Below are positions 1 to 5,550 of a stretch of 6,069 nucleotides of DNA, piece after piece. The notes below the pieces were generated by a model. That model saw only the letters and a program-made list of their open reading frames with translations, searched no databases and had not been told where the DNA came from. Position numbers and translations under genes: made by a program. Within the stretch, counting starts at the first letter, position 1. Each line of letters begins with the position of its first letter. Source of the DNA: Synergistaceae bacterium (lineage in GTDB: Bacteria > Synergistota > Synergistia > Synergistales > Aminobacteriaceae); the NCBI GenBank assembly GCA_017427625.1, contig JAFRSL010000100.1:1-6069 (forward strand), read 5' to 3'.

Positions 1-1
1 G

Positions 2-1030
2 CTCATTCTAACTCTCACAGGGTGCGTGATTCTGACTGTCTTCGGAGTTAGTATGTCGCGCTTCTTCCTCGAAAGGATGTCAACTCCCCCTGACGTTATC
101 GACGAGGCTGATACATACTTAAAGATATACTTCGGCGGAATTTCAGGGCTTCTCTTCTACAACATAGGCGGTGCGATCCTAAGGGCAATGGGTGATACAC
201 GGAGGCCGCTGTTCTTCCTGATAGTGTGCAGCGTCCTCAACATCGTCTTGGATTTGGCGTTCGTAAAAATCGGCTGGGGAATCGCCGGAGTAGCAATCGC
301 AACAATAGCAGCTCAGGCATTATCGGCATGTCTTGTGATTTACACGGTGATAAAAACTGCGGGGCTTTCCGGAAAATGGAGGATTGACCGTGAAATATCG
401 CGAATGATTTTGAGGATAGGGCTGCCTTTCGGGATTCAGATGGCCATCGTGGCGTTCTCGAATGTATTTGTGCAAGGTTATATTAACGTTTTCGGGACGG
501 CGTGCATTGCTGGCTGGGGAGTTTACATGAAGCTCGACCAGTATATGATGCTTCCAATTCAGAGCATGGGGCAGGCTGTAACGGTCTTCACGGGTCAGAA
601 TCTGGGGGCTGAGAAGAGAGACAGGGCAATTTCAGGAACTTGGACGGCTCTGGCAATGATGCTCGTGATTTCGTCGGGTATTGCGTCAACCCTGTGCATG
701 TTCGCGCCCTCGTTCGCGTCGTTGTTCAGCCCTGACGGGAGAGTCATCGAGTATGGAACGCTCTTCATCAGAATGTGTACCCCAATCGCCGTAGTGTGCT
801 GCTTCAATCAGATATTGTCGGGGTATCTTCGAGGGGACGGAAATTCGCGTATGCCTATGGTGATTACGCTTTGCACTCATGTGTTCTTCAGGCAGGTATA
901 TCTCGCAGTGATTACGAGGCTGATACCGGGAAATGTTTATGTTGTTGGGTTCGGATATCCAGCTGGGTGGATATTATGCGCGGTGATAATGACGGTATAC
1001 TATTTCTACTGGCAGAAAAGGAGGTCATGA
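2..1030 (+). CDS. MATE-family multidrug/cation efflux transporter, 5'-truncated by window edge
   Basis: This is an inner-membrane antiporter of the MATE family, which exports drugs, dyes or metabolites in exchange for Na+ or H+. The frame is open from base 2. The GTG at 26 is only an internal codon, because the residues before it are also hydrophobic and in frame. The visible 342 residues are about three quarters of a usual ~450-residue MATE protein, so roughly 100 N-terminal residues lie outside. Family marks are RAMGDTRRP (nt 182-208) followed by a long hydrophobic helix with NIVLDLAFV, the GIAGVAIATIAAQ stretch (~nt 278-316), and GQAVTVFTGQNLGA (nt 569-610), which matches the conserved start of the second half. 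Many hydrophobic helices follow, ending in a basic tail QKRRS. The pattern is NorM/DinF-like, but the substrate cannot be told. The stop overlaps the convergent J-like gene by 6 nt. No frame break is visible. Confidence 0.93.
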   Translation, partial: LILTLTGCVILTVFGVSMSRFFLERMSTPPDVIDEADTYLKIYFGGISGLLFYNIGGAILRAMGDTRRPLFFLIVCSVLNIVLDLAFVKIGWGIAGVAIATIAAQALSACLVIYTVIKTAGLSGKWRIDREISRMILRIGLPFGIQMAIVAFSNVFVQGYINVFGTACIAGWGVYMKLDQYMMLPIQSMGQAVTVFTGQNLGAEKRDRAISGTWTALAMMLVISSGIASTLCMFAPSFASLFSPDGRVIEYGTLFIRMCTPIAVVCCFNQILSGYLRGDGNSRMPMVITLCTHVFFRQVYLAVITRLIPGNVYVVGFGYPAGWILCAVIMTVYYFYWQKRRS

Positions 1031-2338
1031 GAGGAGACCTGAGAGTCGCTGATACCTTGAGCTTCGGAATTGCCGGAGGACGGCTTCTAGGATGTGGGTG
1101 TTCATGTCGTCGATGTATGAGGCTGACGCGGAATAGTCGCCGGAAGTTATAAAGAGTTGCCCGTTGTTGCTGTATGTCATTATGCCCTGCCACCCGAAGA
1201 ATCTCACATCAGACGAGAACCAGCCCGATTTCTTCAGGTACACTCCGTCATCTTTCACCTTTATGTTGCCGAAATACAACAGTTCCCCGTTCTGAAGCCG
1301 ACTAAGTATTCTTGTGGAAATTGGACCGATTAGCGCTCGCCAGAGATGACTCGTAATCTTCTCGTACTCATCTTCTTTCGGAGTGAGCTTAATTGTCGAA
1401 TACGGCGTGAGGATTGTTACAATGTAGTCCGTCCGCATATACATACCATTTACGTGTTGCCTGATTCCTCCCCAGCTTATACCTTGCACTTCATCAAGCG
1501 GTGTGTTGACTCCCTTCCACGATATTCCTTCAACCGAAATTATCAGCTTGTCCTTGAAGATAAGCCCGAACTCTGTCTCATAGTACAGGCTTCTTGCCCA
1601 CGCGTTATATTCTTCCTCTGCCTTGCGTTTCTTGCGTTCAAGCTCCTCAAGTTCACGGACATCGTTGCTTATCGCTCTGGAAAGTTCCACCGAAATCCCG
1701 TTGATATATCCCTTGACTGTCTTTATCAGCCTCAATGCCTCGCTGGTTTTGTCGTGTTCATTGTGAAGGGCAATAGCACGTTCACGGACAACCCTGAAAA
1801 TATCCCCGGCCTGCCCACAAATATTCCCGTTCTCAATCCCCGTAACACTTTCGGCCGTCAGCAACGGATCTGACAGTTTCCGCCACTCCTTGAGACAGCG
1901 CGACAATTCCGCAATAACAGTGCCGGGCAAGAAATCCCTGATATTTGAGGCGGCACTGCGTATCATCATCATGTGTTCGTCGAGTCTGGGGAGAATATTC
2001 AGCCCATACCCTGCAAGAAAATCACCCAGAAGGATTGAGCCGTAATATTCCCCGTTCACATCCGAGTATTTCCCCGCAAGCTCTGTCGCAAGCCCGGTAT
2101 ATTCTTCACGTGAAAGCTCAGGCAGTCTCCCGTCAAAAACTCCAGCTATGTCAGCTCGGTAATCATTGAGAGCGCGCTCAAATTCGGCCTCGTCAGTCAT
2201 AGGGAAGCCAGCGATCAGCCTGTCATTGTTGATAGACGCGCAGACCCCCTCAGTATTGATATTGTCGAAACATGAGCATATTGCGAGGATTGACCCGGCC
2301 ATGTCCGACACTCCCGCGAACTTTCTGTAGCCGAACAT
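1025..2338 (-). CDS. J-like/chaperone-operon scaffold protein, C-terminal part (frame-separated from 2250-2618)
   Basis: This 437-codon frame carries most of the last operon gene. Its first ~45 residues (…FDNIN…INNDRLIAGFP) look like the interior of a larger protein rather than a start. I recall proteins beside such Hsp70s where this region follows directly on an N-terminus like the one at 2250-2618. Visible parts: a mixed helical region to ~220; a charged coiled coil at ~222-245 (RELEELERKKRKAEEEY); then a beta-rich region (~258-425) made of two related modules, with G271…W289 and G365…W383 each 18 residues apart and W-G/Q-G-I after each. There is no signal peptide and no membrane helix, so it is probably cytosolic. 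The ATG at 2338 has no Shine-Dalgarno. The frame is open back to a TAG at 2357-2359. If translated alone, ATG 2302 preceded by GGGAG is the better start. The exact function is not known. Confidence 0.75.
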   Translation of the reverse strand: MFGYRKFAGVSDMAGSILAICSCFDNINTEGVCASINNDRLIAGFPMTDEAEFERALNDYRADIAGVFDGRLPELSREEYTGLATELAGKYSDVNGEYYGSILLGDFLAGYGLNILPRLDEHMMMIRSAASNIRDFLPGTVIAELSRCLKEWRKLSDPLLTAESVTGIENGNICGQAGDIFRVVRERAIALHNEHDKTSEALRLIKTVKGYINGISVELSRAISNDVRELEELERKKRKAEEEYNAWARSLYYETEFGLIFKDKLIISVEGISWKGVNTPLDEVQGISWGGIRQHVNGMYMRTDYIVTILTPYSTIKLTPKEDEYEKITSHLWRALIGPISTRILSRLQNGELLYFGNIKVKDDGVYLKKSGWFSSDVRFFGWQGIMTYSNNGQLFITSGDYSASASYIDDMNTHILEAVLRQFRSSRYQRLSGLLS

Positions 2339-2356
2339 GTAGACCGAGAAATTCAG
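2250..2356 (-). other. Frame-change zone inside the J-like gene (+1 or -2)
   Basis: The upstream frame (start 2618) stays open to 2250. The downstream frame is open only after a TAG at 2357-2359. A join must therefore fall between 2356 and 2250, most likely around 2345-2300, where the first frame stops looking protein-like. The change is +1 relative to the first frame (equivalently -2). There is no long homopolymer, no heptameric slippery site and no stop-codon-dependent shift site. Compared with relatives as I remember them, the joined protein also seems short by some residues here, so an out-of-frame deletion is possible. Confidence 0.65.
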
Positions 2357-2618
2357 CTATCGGCGTGTTAGTGTAATTCCCAGCGGCAACGTTGCGGAAG
2401 AACTCTGAGATTTCGCGGACTTTAGCATCATCCATTCCCGGAAACCAGCGGATTTCTGCGACGATTCTCTTTTCGGGGATAAGCAGGGCTGTACGTGCCT
2501 CGCCAAAATCATCAGACCCGCTAACGAATGCTTTTTCCTCAGCGGCGGCGGTTATCTGCCTCCTGTTGTCACGTGTTGAGACTCCCAGCGTGAAGAACGG
2601 ATTATCCGATATGTTCAT
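2250..2618 (-). CDS. J-like protein, N-terminal part, no HPD motif (frame-separated from 1025-2338)
   Basis: Start ATG 2616-2618 lies 1 nt after the Hsp70 stop (TGA C ATG) with AGGG 6 nt upstream, so translation is probably coupled. Residues 6-58 resemble a degenerate J-domain: NPFFTLGVSTRDNRRQI starts a helix as in DnaJ 'LGV…I…A', and EARTALLIPEKRIVAEIRWF (40-59) resembles the 'A…L.dp.kR..yD' helix III. The loop between them has no His-Pro-Asp, the motif through which true J-proteins stimulate Hsp70. Homology-like sequence runs to about residue 93 (PIAEFLGL). After that the frame becomes Arg/Gly-rich and ends at 2250, while the neighbouring +1 frame takes over. The two pieces together would give a protein of about 525-530 residues. 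I infer a J-like cofactor or client-presenting partner of the upstream Hsp70. The domain call is moderate. Confidence 0.75.
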   Translation of the reverse strand: MNISDNPFFTLGVSTRDNRRQITAAAEEKAFVSGSDDFGEARTALLIPEKRIVAEIRWFPGMDDAKVREISEFFRNVAAGNYTNTPIAEFLGLHVRLQKVRGSVGHGRVNPRNMLMFRQYQY

Positions 2619-2619
2619 G

Positions 2620-3288
2620 TCATGCCCTGATAATGTTCACTCGGAGACGACTGTCATCTGATGGGGCACTCTTCATGAGTCCGAAAAGCTCCTGCACAAC
2701 ACCGCGCAGGCTGTCAATGTCTCCATCATCAATGCACTTCATGCCTCGGGCCTTAAGAGCTGCGAATTTTCCCTCATCGCGATAATCCTTGGGATTCTTG
2801 ACACTGTCACGGAACAATCCCATAACGAACCAGTCTTGACGATACAATATGCTGTAAGTTTTTCTCCAAAGCTCGTTCAAGTAACGCTCAAACCCGGAAT
2901 CGCTGGCGTATCTCCGGGCTGTTCTGGCTAGGTTGTTGAACGCGGCTGACTCTGACTGTGTAGCGTACTCCGCGGCGTGGCGACTGAAATACTCCATGCA
3001 GTTCTCCAAGTCCATCAAGTTCACCTCGCGGGCATGATCTTTGCGTATGCCGGATAATATCTTCCTGGCCTCGTACAAATCGTTGTAGGCTTCCTGCACG
3101 CTCTCTTCATCCGGGACAAGGAAGCTGTCTATTCCGTCGGCGTTCTCTGCTTTCTGCCTCGCCAGGTCCAGCCTAGGATCGTCAATCTGTCCGGACATCT
3201 CATCAACTCGCCCGATAACTTCCCGGCCTTCATCCGCTAGCCTTCCTGTGTCCTCAAGGTCAAGCTTCGCGTCATCGTGGAAGTCGTG
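2620..3288 (-). CDS. Hsp70-family protein, C-terminal helical part (frame-separated from 3272-5089)
   Basis: About 222 residues continue the Hsp70 in the +1 frame. The frame is open further upstream, with an ATG at 3448-3450, but residues before ~3288-3300 only mirror the Hsp70 coding frame and are not protein-like. No good start with a Shine-Dalgarno is seen at the join, which supports one split gene rather than two. The segment is almost all helix: a heptad-like region with QIDDPRLDLARQKAENAD, then KILSGIRKDHAREVNLMDLE, AFNNLARTARR, and RQDWFVMGLFRDSV, where an aromatic pair sits in the best-conserved patch. It ends in a basic tail at TGA 2620-2622. This architecture (Hsp70 plus a ~200-residue helical tail unlike the DnaK lid) matches a family of ~820-830-residue Hsp70s I recall from diverse bacteria. 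The joined length here would be about 822. Confidence 0.75.
   Translation of the reverse strand, partial: HDFHDDAKLDLEDTGRLADEGREVIGRVDEMSGQIDDPRLDLARQKAENADGIDSFLVPDEESVQEAYNDLYEARKILSGIRKDHAREVNLMDLENCMEYFSRHAAEYATQSESAAFNNLARTARRYASDSGFERYLNELWRKTYSILYRQDWFVMGLFRDSVKNPKDYRDEGKFAALKARGMKCIDDGDIDSLRGVVQELFGLMKSAPSDDSRLRVNIIRA
2625..2628 (-). promoter_or_regulatory. Ribosome binding site of the J-like gene, inside the Hsp70 3' end
   Basis: AGGG sits 6 nt upstream of ATG 2618-2616 and inside the last codons of the Hsp70 frame. With the 1-nt stop-to-start gap this points to termination-reinitiation coupling. The core is short, so it is only moderately convincing on its own. Confidence 0.5.
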
Positions 3289-3304
3289 CGAACTCAGTCC
3301 CGAG
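3272..3304 (-). other. Frame-change zone inside the Hsp70 gene (+1 or -2)
   Basis: The N-terminal frame reads …ASLGTEF (to 3290), then ARLPR and TGA at 3274-3272. The +1 frame reads HDFHDDAKLDLED from 3288. Dropping G3289 (or reading CTC GGG A|CTG at 3304-3295) joins them smoothly. Relatives, from memory, have a few more residues between the beta domain and the helical tail, so a short out-of-frame deletion is also possible. There is no long homopolymer, though GGG at 3299-3301 is the nearest run. Confidence 0.7.
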
Positions 3305-5089
3305 ACTCGCAGAAGATGCTGACATTGAGAGTGCGCCCCCGTCTGAGATTTCATAGTCGCAAGCAATCTCGCTTCCTGCCGGGATAACGTCATTGCCGTA
3401 CAGGTCTGCCCCGGAAATCTTGTACACACCCGCAAATCTGTTGTCGTCATAAGGCGTCTCTATTTCGCCCTCCCAAAGGTTGAAGTTCAGGGACACGCCG
3501 GAATTTGCCCGGAGAGTTTGGGCAGCCTTGAAGGTTACGCGGCCTTTCTTGGGCAATGGCTCATCCTTCCTGACGAGATAAACGAGCTTTTCCGTGCCTC
3601 CAAGCTTATCGAGTGCTGAGATTGCTATTGAGTGCGAGGCTGGAATTGCTCCGACTGAGGCAAGAGTCTTCGTGATTGTGATTACGGATTCTGGAATGGG
3701 AATCTGCCTTCCGCGCTTATCGTACACAACGACCTTGAACGAGTTATCGCCGTCCTTAGCGAGCGGTAATTCGAGCAATGTCCCGTCCTTCAGCTCAAGC
3801 CTTCCTGATGTCCAGCCAGTATCATTACTCTCCGCCTCGAACATGAGTTCAGCGTTTATCTTTAGCGAACACAGAACACGGGCTTTGTTCCCTGCTACCC
3901 TCGACTCGTACTTGAATGACAGTGCCGAGCCTATATTGAGGTCAGCATTCTTTGACTTGCGGCTGTGGTTCTCGCTCGACCAGTCTATAGACTCCGCGAA
4001 TATGCTTGCTCCTTCTGCTACTGCTGTCATCGGGTTAATCTCCATGTCAGCCCTCACGGCAAGCTCAGACGAAACTTTTTCGCGCAAGTAGCCGTAATTC
4101 GTAGGGCCTCCGACAAAGACGAGCCTCTCAACATCGCTGGCAGTAAGTCCGGCTTTCTTCATAGCCGCACGGGAAATCTCCACAGTCTCATCAAGGAGGC
4201 CGTCGATTAACGGGTTAAGAGCATCCCGTGAAAGCGGAATGTCAAGGTACATATCACGACCGCGAAGATCCTTGCAGAAAAGCTCATCAGCCTGAATCAC
4301 TGCGTCCTGTGATGACGATTTTTGTGACAGTTCTATTTTTGCCTGCTCTATTGCGAAAAGCGCGACATGCCTTAGCCCGCGGTAATTCTCATCAGCAAGA
4401 AAATTATCCGGGAGGCTGAAATTCTCCCTGAGCCACGGTGAGACTATGCTGTCGAATATCTTGCGATCCCAATCACGGCCGCCGCACATTTCCTTGCCTT
4501 CCTGTGAGAGGAGGTTCACTTTTCCGCCGGAACTCTCGGCTATGGATATGTCGAACGTTCCTCCGCCCAAGTCATATATCACAAACACACCGTCAGTATT
4601 CCTGCATGACTTCATGACGCTCATCACCGCCGCGACGGGTTCTTGCATCAATGCCACACTGCCAATCCCGGCCATTTGCGCGGCCTCAAGAGTTGCTTCC
4701 TTCTTAACTTGGTTGAAGGCTGCAGGGACTGTAATCACTGTTGCGGTCTGGGAGTCATTGCGTATTCCCTCCGGGAGGTAGCCGTAAAGCACCCTGAGAA
4801 TTTCCGCGCTGCATTCTTCTGCTGACATTGAGACTCCCGAATCCATGAAGGTGAACTTCGCACTTGTGCCCATGTAACGCTTGAACAGGACAGCCACATT
4901 CTTATCGTCGACTGCTGCCCTGTTGTAGGCTCGCTGGCCGTAATAACGGTTTCCCCGCCTGCCTATGTATATCGCTGAAGGTGTTACATCGTTCTGTTCC
5001 GGACTCTTCCACACACGAGGCGAGCTTGTCCCGTCATAGGAGCATATAACACTGTTTGTAGTGCCTAAGTCAATACCGACATAATTCAT
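3272..5089 (-). CDS. Hsp70-family molecular chaperone (DnaK-like), N-terminal 605 residues of a split gene
   Basis: This is an ATP-driven cytosolic chaperone. The nucleotide-binding domain (1-~370) has phosphate-1 GIDLGTTNS (5-13), the catalytic lysine K70 at the same number as in DnaK, VPAAFN (121-126), the switch glutamate/proline E150-P151, phosphate-2 YDLGGGTFDISI (172-183) and adenosine motif VFVGGPTNYGYLR (324-336). At the place of the DnaK Thr199 loop it reads GKEMCGG, so that Thr is Glu200. The DnaK linker LLLDVTPLS is absent. Residues ~375-475 form an extra beta-rich, Ig-like block containing DTGWTSGRLELKDG. A recognisable beta substrate domain follows (KDEPLPKKG, NLWEGE, NRFAGVYKISG, CDYEISDGGALSMSAS). 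The last five residues ARLPR are read after the frame change, and the true continuation is at 2620-3288. Start ATG 5089 lies 2 nt after the GrpE-like stop and has a perfect AGGAGG. It is not housekeeping DnaK; a specialised paralogue is the best call. Confidence 0.93.
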   Translation of the reverse strand: MNYVGIDLGTTNSVICSYDGTSSPRVWKSPEQNDVTPSAIYIGRRGNRYYGQRAYNRAAVDDKNVAVLFKRYMGTSAKFTFMDSGVSMSAEECSAEILRVLYGYLPEGIRNDSQTATVITVPAAFNQVKKEATLEAAQMAGIGSVALMQEPVAAVMSVMKSCRNTDGVFVIYDLGGGTFDISIAESSGGKVNLLSQEGKEMCGGRDWDRKIFDSIVSPWLRENFSLPDNFLADENYRGLRHVALFAIEQAKIELSQKSSSQDAVIQADELFCKDLRGRDMYLDIPLSRDALNPLIDGLLDETVEISRAAMKKAGLTASDVERLVFVGGPTNYGYLREKVSSELAVRADMEINPMTAVAEGASIFAESIDWSSENHSRKSKNADLNIGSALSFKYESRVAGNKARVLCSLKINAELMFEAESNDTGWTSGRLELKDGTLLELPLAKDGDNSFKVVVYDKRGRQIPIPESVITITKTLASVGAIPASHSIAISALDKLGGTEKLVYLVRKDEPLPKKGRVTFKAAQTLRANSGVSLNFNLWEGEIETPYDDNRFAGVYKISGADLYGNDVIPAGSEIACDYEISDGGALSMSASSASLGTEFARLPR

Positions 5090-5091
5090 TA

Positions 5092-5463
5092 TTACGGCCT
5101 CCTGAGAATTACAGTTCCTGTTCTGACTACCGAGTCTCCAGTCATGATTACAGGCTCAATCATGGTGCTAACCTGAAGGGAATCCCCAGCGTCAAAATCG
5201 TCTATGTTAATGGGAGTAACAGCCATTCCGGGGTCATAGTCAGTGCCGGAAACTATGTCTATGATACGCAAGCCCATATCGTCAGCAATCTCATCGAGTT
5301 TTCTGCAGAACCACGAATAGCGTCTCTCACATCGAGCATGATCTTCCGCGCCGAGTTTTGGCATAATGTCCCGGAAGAACCTCGCAAACTTCCACGCCTC
5401 TACAACAAGACTCAATGCAGAGCGTTCAAATCCTTCCTCGCCTGTGATATTGTCCATGCACAA
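5092..5463 (-). CDS. Short GrpE-like protein, putative nucleotide exchange factor of the adjacent Hsp70
   Basis: This is the first gene of the chaperone operon. Residues 9-62 are helical (LVVEAWKFARFFRDIM, then RRYSWFCRKLDEIADDMG). Residues 64-123 resemble the C-terminal beta domain of GrpE: IIDIVSGTDYDPGM, where Y-D-P matches the GrpE 'FDP' start, and a final IMTGDSVVRTGTVILRR, comparable to GrpE 'GY.L.GRVLRPA'. GrpE releases ADP from DnaK with this domain. At 121-123 residues it is much shorter than the usual ~190-200, and lacks most of the long dimerising helix pair. The start is TTG 5463 (AAAGAAAG 5 nt upstream) or ATG 5457, two codons later; TTG has the better spacing. The 2-nt gap to the Hsp70 gene supports joint action. 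The GrpE assignment rests on pattern and context, so homology could be to a distinct exchange-factor family. Confidence 0.8.
   Translation of the reverse strand: MCMDNITGEEGFERSALSLVVEAWKFARFFRDIMPKLGAEDHARCERRYSWFCRKLDEIADDMGLRIIDIVSGTDYDPGMAVTPINIDDFDAGDSLQVSTMIEPVIMTGDSVVRTGTVILRRP
5098..5103 (-). promoter_or_regulatory. Consensus Shine-Dalgarno AGGAGG of the Hsp70 gene
   Basis: A perfect AGGAGG lies inside the last codons of the GrpE-like gene, 8 nt before ATG 5089. It fixes the Hsp70 start and indicates much stronger initiation than at the GrpE-like gene, whose site is weak. This fits an Hsp70 made in excess of its exchange factor. Confidence 0.85.
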
Positions 5464-5484
5464 TTACGCTTTCTTTAATATAAT
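5457..5484 (+). promoter_or_regulatory. Possible promoter for the symporter gene
   Basis: TATAAT at 5479-5484 is a perfect -10. TGCACA at 5457-5462 gives 4 of 6 matches to TTGACA with 16-nt spacing. The start would be near 5491, inside the 87-bp gap, with a ~60-nt leader to ATG 5551. The -35 lies over the first codons of the GrpE-like gene, and the -10 is in A/T-rich sequence, so confidence is limited. Confidence 0.4.
5469..5476 (-). promoter_or_regulatory. Weak purine-rich ribosome binding site of the GrpE-like gene
   Basis: AAAGAAAG lies 5 nt upstream of TTG 5463 and 11 nt upstream of ATG 5457. It favours the TTG start by spacing, but it is a poor anti-Shine-Dalgarno match, so the start remains open between the two. 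Confidence 0.4.
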
Positions 5485-5488
5485 TAAA
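5474..5488. repeat. Short palindrome TTTAAT-ATA-ATTAAA in the divergent intergenic region
   Basis: Perfect 6-bp arms flank a 3-bp centre. It lies between the operon promoter and the GrpE-like start, and it overlaps the candidate plus-strand -10. It could be an operator seen by both divergent promoters, or just a chance product of A/T-rich sequence. Confidence 0.35.
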
Positions 5489-5504
5489 CAAAACATTTTT
5501 AGGA

Positions 5505-5513
5505 ATTATATCA
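5505..5513 (-). promoter_or_regulatory. Extended -10 promoter for the chaperone operon (TGATATAAT)
   Basis: On the minus strand TGATATAAT contains a perfect TATAAT (5510-5505) preceded by TG one base upstream, the sigma-70/sigma-A extended -10 signature. A partial -35, TCTACA (minus strand, 5534-5529), lies 18 nt away and matches TTGACA in 4 of 6 positions. Transcription would start near 5498, giving a ~35-nt A/T-rich leader. No CIRCE element (TTAGCACTC-N9-GAGTGCTAA) is present, so HrcA-type heat-shock control is not indicated. Confidence 0.65.
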
Positions 5514-5535
5514 TGTGAGCAATATTCGTGTAGAG

Positions 5536-5542
5536 AAAGAGG
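5536..5542 (+). promoter_or_regulatory. Ribosome binding site of the symporter gene
   Basis: AAAGAGG lies 8 nt before ATG 5551. An in-frame TAG at 5531-5533 upstream excludes any earlier start, so this fixes the start codon. Confidence 0.65.
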
Positions 5543-5550
5543 CCAAGACT

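Noticed and set aside
1346..1873. 175-codon plus-strand open frame opposite the J-like gene
   Set aside because: It is antisense to a well-supported coding region, has no ribosome site, and its Cys/Phe/Leu-rich product shows no domain pattern. It is a shadow.
3269..3277. CGA TGA C at the end of the first Hsp70 frame as a prfB-like +1 recoding site
   Set aside because: A TGA followed by C recalls the prfB site, but the slipping codon is not CTT, and no Shine-Dalgarno stimulator sits a few bases upstream. Re-pairing of the Arg tRNA on GAT would be poor.
2342..3305. Hexamer TCTCGG shared by both frame-change zones as a common shift signal
   Set aside because: Given the size of the two search zones, a shared hexamer is expected about once by chance, and nothing else around it matches.
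3594..4091. 165-codon plus-strand open frame opposite the Hsp70
   Set aside because: It is Ser/Ala-rich and antisense to clear Hsp70 coding sequence, with no family resemblance.
5464..5550. CIRCE or other known heat-shock operator
   Set aside because: No TTAGCACTC/GAGTGCTAA inverted repeat is present; the only palindrome is short and A/T-rich.
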